A stretch of 7,008 bases of DNA from positions 1 to 7,008 of the forward strand of contig JAODNF010000040.1 in assembly GCA_025464915.1 (NCBI GenBank). The letters are read 5' to 3'. Source of the DNA: Frankiales bacterium (GTDB lineage Bacteria; Actinomycetota; Actinomycetes; Mycobacteriales; SCTD01). The notes beneath the pieces were generated by a model. The model saw nothing but the letters and a program-made list of their open reading frames with translations. It was not told the DNA's origin and ran no database searches. Made by a program: the position numbers and the translations under genes. Of this stretch, positions 1 through 5,846 are shown piece by piece (positions within the stretch are counted from its first letter, which is position 1; the number at the start of each line of letters is the position of its first letter).

Positions 1-605
1 ACGACCGCTGCCTTCTTGCCGTCGCGCTCGTAGCCGATCGTGACGAGCGCGCCGGGCTTTCGGGCGCTGACCTTCGCCCGGAGCTGGTCGCCGGTGGTGA
101 CCGGGGCGCCGTCGACGGTGAGGACGACATCTCCGGGGTTGAGCTTGCCCGCTGCCGGAGCACCGGCCGTCACCGAGGAGACGGTCACCGTGGCGGTGCC
201 CTTGTAGCCGAGGTAGGTCAGAGCGGCGACGGTCGCCGAGTCCTGCGAGTCGACCATCTGCTGGGTGGTCTCCTGCTGGTTCTGCTGCGTCGTCTGGTCC
301 GGCGGGTACACGATCTCGCGCGGCAGCACCGCCTCGTTGGGCGAGATCCAGCCCGCGATCGCCTCGAACAGGCTGATGTGGTCCTGGACGGACACGGTCG
401 TCAGCTGCAGCTCACCGCTCCGCCTCCGGTGCGAGGCCGAGGCGGGCGAGAAGGACAGCACCTGCTGCTTGTCGCAGACCGCGATCGTGTTGCACGTCGG
501 CCCCGGCTTCAGGGCGACGTAGGGGACCGTGGCGAACGACCCCGCCACGGCGAGCCCGAGCGCCAGAACGGTCGCGAGCAGGAGGGTCAGGCTGCGGCGC
601 GTCAC
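1..605 (-). CDS. PDZ-domain, Lon-like (YlbL-type) membrane protease, C-terminus outside the window
   Basis: The first 201 residues are visible; the gene runs off the left edge. The start is GTG at 605-603: an in-frame TAG at 617-615 leaves no other upstream start. Residues 1-5 (MTRRS) are basic and are followed by a hydrophobic helix at about 6-26, so the protein is probably anchored with its bulk outside the membrane. The motif VPYVALKPGPT (about 27-37) is typical of the family. A Gln-rich stretch (about 104-116) and a conserved block, SATVAALTYLGY, lead into a PDZ domain from about 138 (GAPAAGKLNPGDVVLTVDGAPV). Family members are about 350 residues and end in an S16 Lon-like Ser-Lys protease domain, which would lie beyond the edge. 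Cys38 and Cys44 just after the membrane helix could form a disulfide. The gene lies 34 bp downstream of the 136-aa gene on the same strand, but a leaderless promoter in the gap suggests it can be transcribed independently. Confidence 0.9.
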   Translation of the reverse strand, partial: MTRRSLTLLLATVLALGLAVAGSFATVPYVALKPGPTCNTIAVCDKQQVLSFSPASASHRRRSGELQLTTVSVQDHISLFEAIAGWISPNEAVLPREIVYPPDQTTQQNQQETTQQMVDSQDSATVAALTYLGYKGTATVTVSSVTAGAPAAGKLNPGDVVLTVDGAPVTTGDQLRAKVSARKPGALVTIGYERDGKKAAV

Positions 606-611
606 CGCACG

Positions 612-617
612 AGACTA
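612..617 (-). promoter_or_regulatory. -10 element of a leaderless promoter for the PDZ protease gene
   Basis: On the minus strand TAGTCT (TANNNT) is followed by six bases (CGTGCG) and then the GTG start, so transcription would begin at or next to the start codon. No Shine-Dalgarno sequence is present. No convincing -35 is visible; this is usual for many actinobacterial promoters. The same TANNNT-N6-start layout occurs at two other genes in the window. Confidence 0.6.
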
Positions 618-639
618 ACGGCGGTGCTGCAGGTGCGAC

Positions 640-1050
640 TCAGCTGGCGAAGAAGCCCAGGCTGCTCGGGGCGTCCTCGCTGTGGCCGTTGCTCCCGGCC
701 AGAGCCGGCACCGGCACCTCGTCGGAGACCTCCGACGGTGCGGCCTCCACGACCGGCACCGCGACGGTGTCCTCGACGAGCGCCGGGACGGTGTCGGGCA
801 GCGGCGGCGGCTGCTCCTGGCTCGGGACCTCCGCGACCGGGGCGTCGCCGGCCGGGACGTCGCCCGGGACCTCGACGCGGTAGAAGGCCTTGAACGCCAG
901 CGGCACCTCGCTGAGCGAGTGCACGCTCAGCTCGGCGACGTTCTCGACGTTGCGAAGGTGCTCCACCAGGCGCACCGCGTCCTCGAGGCTCGAGACGCGT
1001 CGGAACGCGGGGGTCCCGTCGTGGGCGGGGAAGAAGACGACGTGCTCCAT
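640..1050 (-). CDS. Conserved actinobacterial hypothetical protein, 136 aa
   Basis: The ATG at 1050-1048 is preceded by GAGGAG about 9 nt upstream, a good ribosome binding site, so the frame open further upstream is not used. Residues 1-62 look like the folded, conserved part (MEHVVFFPAHDGTPAFRR, then VEHLRNVENVAELSVHSL and FKAFYRVEVPG). The remaining half is Pro/Val/Glu-rich and probably disordered, with a short hydrophobic end (LGFFAS). There is no signal peptide or membrane helix, so it is probably cytoplasmic. From memory, proteins with this N-terminus sit beside the PDZ protease and UPF0182 genes in many Actinobacteria, but no function is established to my knowledge. Its neighbour on the same strand is the PDZ protease, 34 bp downstream. 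Confidence 0.85.
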   Translation of the reverse strand: MEHVVFFPAHDGTPAFRRVSSLEDAVRLVEHLRNVENVAELSVHSLSEVPLAFKAFYRVEVPGDVPAGDAPVAEVPSQEQPPPLPDTVPALVEDTVAVPVVEAAPSEVSDEVPVPALAGSNGHSEDAPSSLGFFAS

Positions 1051-1213
1051 CTGAGTTGCTCCTCGGCGCTCTACGGGTTTCCGGTGAGGTTGCGTGACCC
1101 CTACCCGTGTCCCTATGGCCTTCGGCACGTTGAGCAGTACGTCTTGAGCCGAACGGCGGATGTCCCTGCCCTCGGCGTGAGACAACACTTGCAAGCACCT
1201 GACCCGTTCTGTC

Positions 1214-1219
1214 ACCATA
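1214..1219 (-). promoter_or_regulatory. Possible -10 element for the 136-aa protein gene
   Basis: On the minus strand TATGGT fits TANNNT, with the inverted repeat 1223-1244 lying over its expected -35 region. It would give a 5' leader of about 155 nt. There is no recognisable -35, so this is tentative. Confidence 0.25.
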
Positions 1220-1222
1220 AGG

Positions 1223-1244
1223 TCCGGAAATTCACCTTTCCGGA
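1223..1244. promoter_or_regulatory. Inverted repeat, candidate operator between divergent genes
   Basis: TCCGGAAA (1223-1230), six bases, then TTTCCGGA (1237-1244): perfect 8-bp arms with centres one to two helical turns apart. It lies in the 269-bp gap between the 136-aa gene and the sigma factor gene and overlaps the next inverted repeat by three bases. It is a plausible dimeric regulator site. The cognate protein is unknown. Confidence 0.45.
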
Positions 1245-1256
1245 ACGCGAGGTTCC
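1242..1256. promoter_or_regulatory. Second inverted repeat containing an ECF-like GGAAC motif
   Basis: GGAAC (1242-1246), GCGAG, GTTCC (1252-1256): perfect 5-bp arms. GGAAC resembles the -35 of many ECF sigma promoters. The nearest CGTT-type -10 is 21 bases away (1268-1271), against the usual 16-17, so an autoregulatory ECF promoter is not demonstrated. Confidence 0.3.
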
Positions 1257-1319
1257 CGGCTCCCCATCGTTGTAGGGGTCGTCGGGCTCCCAGCCCCCGA
1301 CGGAAGAGGAACAACCCCA

Positions 1320-2537
1320 GTGTCCACGGCACAAGACCTGCCTGGTCTCTACGGCGAGCCGCTCGCCGAGCCAGTCGCCGCTCCGCCAGCGCTGCGCCTC
1401 GTCCCTTCCACGCCCCTCGACTTCGACGACGCCGTGCGCCGGGTCCGCCCGCGGCTGCACCGCTACGCCATCCGACGGCTCGGTGACAGCCACGAGGCCG
1501 AGGAGCTCGTGCAGGAAGCGCTGCTGCGCGCCTACACGCACCGCGACCAGCTGCTGACCGAGGAGGACCTGTCCGCCTGGTCCACCGTCGTCACCGGTCG
1601 TCTGGTCATCGACAAGCTCCGCGTCCGCGGCCGTTCCACCTCCGTCGCCGAGGTTCCCGAGGGCTCGCGCGTGGGCCGCGACACCGCTGAGGTCGTCGTC
1701 GCTCGAGACGAGGCGCGCACCGCGCTCGACGCCCTCGACGCCATGCCGACCCGGCAGGCGTCGCTGCTCTGGGCCCGCGAGGTCGAGGGCAAGTCCTACG
1801 AGGAGCTGTGCGAGCAGTTCGGCATGACCGAGCCCGCCGTCCGCTCCACCCTGACCCGCGCCCGCAAGGCGCTGCGCCGCGAGTACGAGTTGCGCGGCGG
1901 CACCGTCCCCGTCGGTGGCCTGGCCGTCCTGGCCCCCTGGATCGCCGGCCTGACCTGGGCCGACAAGCTCCGCAAGTGCGCCCACAAGGTGACAGCTCCC
2001 GCGGTCCTCGGCGCGGCCGGCATCGCCGCCCTCGGCGGCCTGGTCCTCAGCCCGTTCGGCTCCGACCGCGGTGCCACCACCTTCACCCCCGCGCAGGCCA
2101 TCGTCGCCAGCGCCGTCAAGGCCACCATGCCCACCACCACGGCGAGCGGCTCCGTGACGGCGGCCCGCACCGCTCGGTCCGTCGGCGCTCGCGGCGCCGG
2201 CCGCCCCGCCCAGACCACCGGGACCTCCAGCGGCCTGATCCGGGCCACGCACGTCGTCGGTTGCAACACGGTCAGCGGGAGCAACAGCAACGGCCTTTCC
2301 GTCGCTCACCGGCCCGTCGGCCCCACCACGAAGTCAACCGGAAGCGGCGCCCTGGGCGCTGGTGACTCCGACTGCATCGATCACACCACTGGCATCGTCG
2401 TCGGCCCGGACCTGCCCAACAAGGTCGCTGCCGTCACGGGCTTCGACAACGTCAGCGTTGCGAGCAACCGCGTGCACTGCACGGACCTCGCCCCCCTCAC
2501 CCAGATCACCCCCACGCTCATCCAGTGTTCGGAGTAA
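1320..2537 (+). CDS. ECF-type sigma factor fused to a transmembrane helix and a C-terminal extracytoplasmic domain
   Basis: The GTG start has AGAGGA 9 nt upstream. The protein is 405 aa, about twice the size of a plain ECF sigma factor. Region 2 spans about 34-105 (HRYAIRRLGDSHEAEELVQEA) and region 4 about 133-187, with the helix-turn-helix SYEELCEQFGMTEPAVRSTL. A hydrophobic helix at about 225-246 follows basic residues (KLRKCAHK), which predicts the sigma part inside and the last ~155 residues outside. That tail starts with a Thr/Ser/Ala-rich low-complexity linker (about 250-305). It ends in a compact region with four cysteines (315, 352, 387, 403), which could form two disulfides. No anti-sigma gene is adjacent, so membrane tethering itself may hold the sigma factor inactive until release; that is inference. 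It is followed 7 bp later by a secreted-peptide gene and is almost certainly co-transcribed with it. Confidence 0.9.
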   Translation: MSTAQDLPGLYGEPLAEPVAAPPALRLVPSTPLDFDDAVRRVRPRLHRYAIRRLGDSHEAEELVQEALLRAYTHRDQLLTEEDLSAWSTVVTGRLVIDKLRVRGRSTSVAEVPEGSRVGRDTAEVVVARDEARTALDALDAMPTRQASLLWAREVEGKSYEELCEQFGMTEPAVRSTLTRARKALRREYELRGGTVPVGGLAVLAPWIAGLTWADKLRKCAHKVTAPAVLGAAGIAALGGLVLSPFGSDRGATTFTPAQAIVASAVKATMPTTTASGSVTAARTARSVGARGAGRPAQTTGTSSGLIRATHVVGCNTVSGSNSNGLSVAHRPVGPTTKSTGSGALGAGDSDCIDHTTGIVVGPDLPNKVAAVTGFDNVSVASNRVHCTDLAPLTQITPTLIQCSE

Positions 2538-2544
2538 CCCAGTC

Positions 2545-2736
2545 ATGATCCGCCGTTCCCTCCTCGCCGCCGTCGCCCTCACCGTCATCGGCGGCGTCGC
2601 CGCCCCCGCCTTCGCCGACACCGCCTCCACGACCAAGGGAAGCGACTACGTCTGCGTCCTCGGCAACAACCGCACCACCGGGAGCAGCGACGGCATCTGC
2701 GTCTGGTTCCCGAACAGCGCCCTGCGCAACAAGTAG
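2545..2736 (+). CDS. Small secreted peptide with two cysteines, 63 aa
   Basis: The ATG at 2545 has GGAG 10 nt upstream, inside the last codons of the sigma gene (2531-2534), so translation is probably coupled. Residues 1-24 form a clear Sec signal peptide: MIRR, a hydrophobic core (SLLAAVALTVIGGVAA), then AFA before Asp25. The mature part would be about 39 residues, polar, with Cys37 and Cys52 likely joined by a disulfide, and aromatic residues near each cysteine. I recognise no family. Its spacing from the sigma gene implies a shared function, for example a ligand, a partner of the sigma factor's exterior domain, or a target. It is too short to be an enzyme. A strong hairpin follows its stop codon. 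Confidence 0.8.
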   Translation: MIRRSLLAAVALTVIGGVAAPAFADTASTTKGSDYVCVLGNNRTTGSSDGICVWFPNSALRNK

Positions 2737-2742
2737 CTCAGC

Positions 2743-2787
2743 ACGCCCGAGAGCGCTCCACCCGCGAGGTGGGGCGCCCTCGTGCGT
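2743..2787 (+). terminator. Long hairpin ending the sigma/peptide unit, possibly bidirectional
   Basis: The 45-nt inverted repeat begins 7 nt after the peptide stop codon. The inner helix pairs 2753-2762 with 2768-2777 (10 bp, one G-U) around loop CGCGA. It extends by 4 bp (2748-2751 with 2779-2782) and another 4 bp (2743-2746 with 2784-2787), separated by single mismatches. No U-tract follows, which is common in Actinobacteria. It sits between convergent genes, so it could also stop transcripts from the minus strand. Confidence 0.65.
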
Positions 2788-2929
2788 CCTGGGACAGGCA
2801 CGCGAGCGGGTACGCCGGCACCGGCCGCCGAGCCTGGCACCAGCCGCTCGCGATGGGCTCGCGCGCCGCAAGGCCAGTCAGGGCGGGTACCGCGAACACC
2901 TGCCGCGACGCGACCCCGAGTGGGAACGG

Positions 2930-3145
2930 CTAGCTGCGGGCCTTCTCGCGGCCGGCGGGACGAGGCGCCGGGACCGGCTGCGTCAGGGCGGCCCGGAACC
3001 GGTCGTGCTGCTGGACCGTCTGCATCGCCTCGACCGGGCCTCGGGGACGGGAGTACCAGGAGATCCAGAAGACGGCGATCAGCGGGGCGACGATCACCGG
3101 GCTGAGCCAGAGGATCCAGGCAGGCAAGGCGGGCGGCTCTCTCAC
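2930..3145 (-). CDS. Small single-pass membrane protein, 71 aa
   Basis: The first part (MREPPALPAW) leads into one hydrophobic helix at about 10-30 (ILWLSPVIVAPLIAVFWISW). This is followed by SRPRGPVEAMQTVQQHDRFRAAL and a Pro/Arg-rich basic tail. The block RGPVEAMQTVQ..DRFRAAL looks like a conserved cytoplasmic motif. I recall similar small proteins beside the same epimerase-like gene in other Actinobacteria, but I know no function. The start is uncertain: GTG at 3145-3143 gives the most natural protein, but no Shine-Dalgarno is present upstream. A TTG seven codons later would remove the N-terminal residues and still keep the membrane helix. It lies 86 bp downstream of the epimerase-like gene on the same strand, with a 16-bp palindrome in between. 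Confidence 0.7.
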   Translation of the reverse strand: MREPPALPAWILWLSPVIVAPLIAVFWISWYSRPRGPVEAMQTVQQHDRFRAALTQPVPAPRPAGREKARS

Positions 3146-3163
3146 GAGGAGTGCGGGTACGGC

Positions 3164-3179
3164 GCCTACGATCGTAGGC
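3164..3179. promoter_or_regulatory. 16-bp perfect palindrome upstream of the 71-aa gene
   Basis: GCCTACGATCGTAGGC is self-complementary over all 16 bases. On the minus strand it contains TACGAT, which fits a -10 (TANNNT) for the 71-aa gene, with a start about 14 nt before its GTG. It could therefore be an operator overlying the promoter. A -35 is not evident. Confidence 0.4.
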
Positions 3180-3198
3180 CTCGGGACCCCCCGGCACC

Positions 3199-3215
3199 AG
3201 CACCGCCGCGGTGTT
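3199..3215 (-). terminator. Small hairpin after the epimerase-like gene
   Basis: Seven base pairs (AGCACCG with CGGTGTT, one G-U) close a three-base loop, starting 16 nt past the stop of the epimerase-like gene in its direction of transcription. No U-tract follows. It may be a weak terminator or attenuator before the 71-aa gene. Confidence 0.3.
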
Positions 3216-3231
3216 CCTGACCACCCTGGCG

Positions 3232-4290
3232 CTAGAGGTGGCGACGTCGCCGTCGACGGACCATGGCAGCGGTGCCGAGCAGCGCCACAGTGGCGCCGGC
3301 GGCGGTCACCGCCGCGCCTCGCGAGCTGTCGCCGGCGCGCGCCGCTACGTGGTTCAGCAGGGCCTCCTCGTTGGTCCAGGTGGGCTTCCACCCGGCCTCG
3401 AGCAGCTGGTCGCACTCGAGGACGAGCGGGCCGAGCAGGTGGTCGAGCTCGCGCGGCGAGGAAGCGGTGACCCCGGCCCGGTGCAGGCGCTCGGCCGTGG
3501 AGAAGGCGACAGCGGCGGGGAGCTCGAGTCGGCGCCGGCCGACGAGCTGCTCGACGAGGACCTGCGGGATGGCACCGTCGCAGGCGACCCCGACACCGCC
3601 GACGACCTCGCCGAGCACGGCCAGCTCCAGCGCTGCGACGAGGTCGTCCGCGTGGCACAGCTGCCAGAGCGGCTCGACGCCACGGACGGCGAGCAGCCGG
3701 GGCGCGCTGAGCTGGCGCAGGACCTGCCCGTCGTACGCCGACGTCAGGCCCACCAGGGTCGCCGGGCGCAGCACCGTCACCGGCATGCCGGTGCGGACGG
3801 CGTGGGAGGCGAGCCGTTCCACCTCGACGTGGTCGCCGGCGAGGGTCGTGTCGTCCGGTGCGCCGCCGAGCTCGGCGCTGTCGCGCAGGGGGACGGGGTT
3901 GTCGGGCTTCACCCCGTAGACGTCGGCGGAGGTGCAGAGCACGACGCGGCGGGCTCCGATCTCGCGCGCCGCCTCGAGGACCTGGGCCGTCCCACGCACG
4001 TTGAGCGCGCGCCGCGTCGCGGCCGGCAGCGTCACGTCGTACGACGTCGCCAAGTGCACCACGGTCGTGGCGCCGCTCAGCCGGGTGGCGAGCAGCGGGT
4101 CGCGGACGTCGCAGGTGCGCCACACGACGCCGTCCACCCGGCCCGGGGACAGGTCGATGCCGAGCAGGCCCCCGAGGTCCGCCCGCTCCGCCAACCGCTC
4201 CACGAGCGCGCGGCCGAGGCCGGCGGCGGCGCCGGTGACGGCGACCACTTCCGACGACGGACGATTGCGCCGTAGGCGAACCACACCCAC
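3232..4290 (-). CDS. NAD-dependent epimerase/dehydratase-like SDR with a C-terminal membrane anchor, 352 aa
   Basis: The GTG start at 4290-4288 has AGGA 6 nt upstream. The N-terminal Rossmann fold is clear: VVAVTGAAAGLG at 15-26, Asp46 at the end of strand 2 (favouring NAD over NADP), CDVRD at 60-64, and VVHLAT at 77-82. The extended-SDR strand CTSADVYG (119-126) and LRPATLVG (174-181) follow, then a WQLCHADDLVAA block (209-220). The usual catalytic YxxxK is missing: where it should be, the protein has GDHVEVERL (152-160). It may therefore bind a nucleotide-linked ligand without classical redox catalysis, or use other residues. A hydrophobic helix at about 326-344 followed by six arginines suggests a C-terminal anchor with the enzyme domain in the cytoplasm. 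It is divergent from the zinc-metalloprotease-family gene across 35 bp. Confidence 0.88.
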   Translation of the reverse strand: MGVVRLRRNRPSSEVVAVTGAAAGLGRALVERLAERADLGGLLGIDLSPGRVDGVVWRTCDVRDPLLATRLSGATTVVHLATSYDVTLPAATRRALNVRGTAQVLEAAREIGARRVVLCTSADVYGVKPDNPVPLRDSAELGGAPDDTTLAGDHVEVERLASHAVRTGMPVTVLRPATLVGLTSAYDGQVLRQLSAPRLLAVRGVEPLWQLCHADDLVAALELAVLGEVVGGVGVACDGAIPQVLVEQLVGRRRLELPAAVAFSTAERLHRAGVTASSPRELDHLLGPLVLECDQLLEAGWKPTWTNEEALLNHVAARAGDSSRGAAVTAAGATVALLGTAAMVRRRRRRHL

Positions 4291-4313
4291 AGGATGTCCT
4301 ACGGAACGCGAGT

Positions 4314-4319
4314 TACGTT
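4314..4319 (+). promoter_or_regulatory. -10 element of a leaderless promoter for the zinc-metalloprotease-family gene
   Basis: TACGTT (TANNNT) is followed by six bases (GGTGCC) and then ATG, placing the transcript start at the start codon. There is no Shine-Dalgarno sequence, which supports leaderless translation. The expected -35 region (about 4290-4296) overlaps the start and ribosome binding site of the divergent gene and is a poor match. Confidence 0.6.
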
Positions 4320-4325
4320 GGTGCC

Positions 4326-5621
4326 ATGACGACGCCGCCGGACCCGGACAACCCGTTCGGGATGTTCGGGCCGGACATGTTCGCCCAGCTGCAGAAGCTC
4401 ATGTCCTGGACCGGCGGCCCCGTGAACTGGGACCTGGCCCGCGAGGTGGCCGAGACGGCCGCACGCACCGACGACCGCCCGGTGACGGCCGAGGAGACGC
4501 GCGAGATCGCCGACGCCGGCCGGCTCGCGGACCTCTGGCTCGATGCCGTCACGACGCTGCCGGCGTCCGGCACGGAGCTCGCCGCGTGGAGCCGCACCGG
4601 TTGGTTGACGAGCACGCTGCACCCGTGGCGGCAGATCGTCGACCCGGTCGCCGGGCAGGTCACCGGCGCCCTCGGCAAGGCCATGCAGAGCCAGTTCACC
4701 GGTGGCGAGGAGGTGCCGGCCGAGCTCGGCGCCCTGCTGGCGGGCGGTCAGCTGGCCGGGATGATGAACCAGATCGGCGGGTTCGTGTTCGGCGGACTGG
4801 TCGGGCAGGCCCTCGGCACGCTGGCCGGCGAGGTGCTCGGGACGACCGAGATCGGCCTGCCGCTCGGAAAGCCGGCCTTGGTTCCGGCCAACGTCGCGGC
4901 CTTCTCCGACGGCCTCGACGTGCCGGCGGACGAGGTGCGGCTGTACCTCGCACTGCGGGAAGCCGCCCACCAGCGCCTGTTCGCGCACGTCCCCTGGCTG
5001 TCGGCGCACCTCGTGGACGCGGTGGACGCCTACGGCCGCGGGCTCGAGATCGACATGTCCGGAATGCAGGAGGCGCTGTCGGGCATCGACCCGATGAACC
5101 CGGCCGCGCTCGAGGAGGCCCTGCAGGGCGGCCTGTTCGAACCCACCCAGACCGATGCCCAGAGGGCAGCTCTTGCCCGCCTCGAGAACGCCCTCGCGCT
5201 CGTCGAGGGCTGGGTGGACCACGTGGTCGACGCCGCCGCGTCCGGCACCCTGCCCCATGCGGCACAGCTGCGGGAGACCGTGCGACGCCGGCGCGCGTCC
5301 GGCGGGCCCGCGGAGCAGACCTTCGCTCAGCTCGTCCAGCTGCAGCTGCGGCCCCGCCGACTGCGCGAGGCCGCCCAGATGTGGGGGGTGCTCACCGAGC
5401 GCCGTGGGCTCGACGGCCGGGACGCCCTGTGGAGCCACCCCGACCTGCTCCCGGACCTCGACGACCCCGACAGCTGGCTCGGCCCTGCCGAGGAGTCCAC
5501 GACGGACTGGGACGCCGGTCTGCGCGCGCTCGACAAGGACCTCGACGGCGAGCTCGACGACGACGCTCAGTCACCCTTCGGTCTCGATGGGCCACCGGGC
5601 CCGCCCGAATCGGACGCCTGA
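4326..5621 (+). CDS. Zinc-dependent metalloprotease-family protein (Zincin_2 / TIGR03624 type), 431 aa
   Basis: The Pro/Met-rich start (NPFGMFGPDMFAQLQKLMSW) and a middle block of Gly-rich helices (GALLAGGQLAGMMNQIGGFVFGGLVGQALGTLAGEVLG, about 135-172) match the actinobacterial family usually annotated as putative hydrolase or zinc-dependent metalloprotease. The family signature REAAHQRLFAHVPWL is at 211-225, and a second one, ALVEGWVDHVV, at 291-301. There is no HExxH anywhere. If zinc is bound, His215, His221, Glu294 and His299 are the best candidate residues. The C-terminus (about 376-431) is acidic and probably disordered. There is no signal peptide, so it is likely cytoplasmic despite the hydrophobic central block. 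In other Actinobacteria it lies close to the PDZ protease; here the two are about 3.7 kb apart. Its substrate is unknown. Confidence 0.88.
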   Translation: MTTPPDPDNPFGMFGPDMFAQLQKLMSWTGGPVNWDLAREVAETAARTDDRPVTAEETREIADAGRLADLWLDAVTTLPASGTELAAWSRTGWLTSTLHPWRQIVDPVAGQVTGALGKAMQSQFTGGEEVPAELGALLAGGQLAGMMNQIGGFVFGGLVGQALGTLAGEVLGTTEIGLPLGKPALVPANVAAFSDGLDVPADEVRLYLALREAAHQRLFAHVPWLSAHLVDAVDAYGRGLEIDMSGMQEALSGIDPMNPAALEEALQGGLFEPTQTDAQRAALARLENALALVEGWVDHVVDAAASGTLPHAAQLRETVRRRRASGGPAEQTFAQLVQLQLRPRRLREAAQMWGVLTERRGLDGRDALWSHPDLLPDLDDPDSWLGPAEESTTDWDAGLRALDKDLDGELDDDAQSPFGLDGPPGPPESDA

Positions 5622-5683
5622 CACAACCGCCTCACCTGTGGGTCACCCCGACTCGTCCCGATCTGGCCTGATATGGGTGTTGT

Positions 5684-5697
5684 GCCGGGTTCCCGGC
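5684..5697 (+). terminator. Short GC hairpin after the metalloprotease-family gene
   Basis: GCCGG (5684-5688) pairs with CCGGC (5693-5697) around a four-base loop, 62 nt past the stop codon. It is only 5 bp long with no U-tract, so it is a weak terminator candidate. Confidence 0.25.
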
Positions 5698-5701
5698 CGG
5701 C

Positions 5702-5710
5702 TGTGGATCA
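5702..5710 (-). promoter_or_regulatory. Isolated DnaA-box-like site
   Basis: TGTGGATCA is one base different from TGTGGATAA, the reverse complement of the classical TTATCCACA box. It is 145 bp before the main cluster and could be an outlying member. Confidence 0.4.
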
Positions 5711-5846
5711 TGAACCCAGGACGGCCGTGCAACACGAAGGCAACAGCGCACGCCCGCGTGGGGACGCCTGCTGTCCGCTTTGCGGCCACTTTTCTTCCAT
5801 GCACAGGCCACGGACGCGTCACCGCAGGTCAGAGGGCTCGGAGAGT

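Larger units (their letters stand above)
5622..5846. other. Non-coding stretch after the metalloprotease-family gene
   Basis: I see no credible gene here: frames open across it lack ribosome binding sites and family resemblance. It holds a short hairpin (5684-5697) and one isolated DnaA-box-like site (5702-5710). Base composition is less GC-rich than in the flanking genes, with a short pyrimidine run near 5784-5800. Confidence 0.6.

Noticed and set aside
1241..1251. CGGAACGCGAG shared with 4302-4312 as a common regulatory motif
   Set aside because: An 11-base match between two places in 7 kb of GC-rich DNA is expected by chance, and the position relative to each start differs.
1242..1271. 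Autoregulatory ECF promoter GGAAC...CGTT for the sigma gene
   Set aside because: The spacer is 21 bases instead of the usual 16-17.
1051..1332. N-terminal extension of the 136-aa protein
   Set aside because: The frame is open to 1332, but the added residues resemble nothing, and a good Shine-Dalgarno precedes the ATG at 1050.
2930..4123. Long minus-strand frame of about 397 codons
   Set aside because: Only its last 71 codons look like a protein; the rest is an Arg/Ala/Pro-rich shadow of the epimerase-like gene.
3211..5671. Long plus-strand frames antisense to the epimerase-like gene and running into the metalloprotease-family gene
   Set aside because: Arg/Pro/Ala-rich translations with no family features; typical of high-GC shadow frames.
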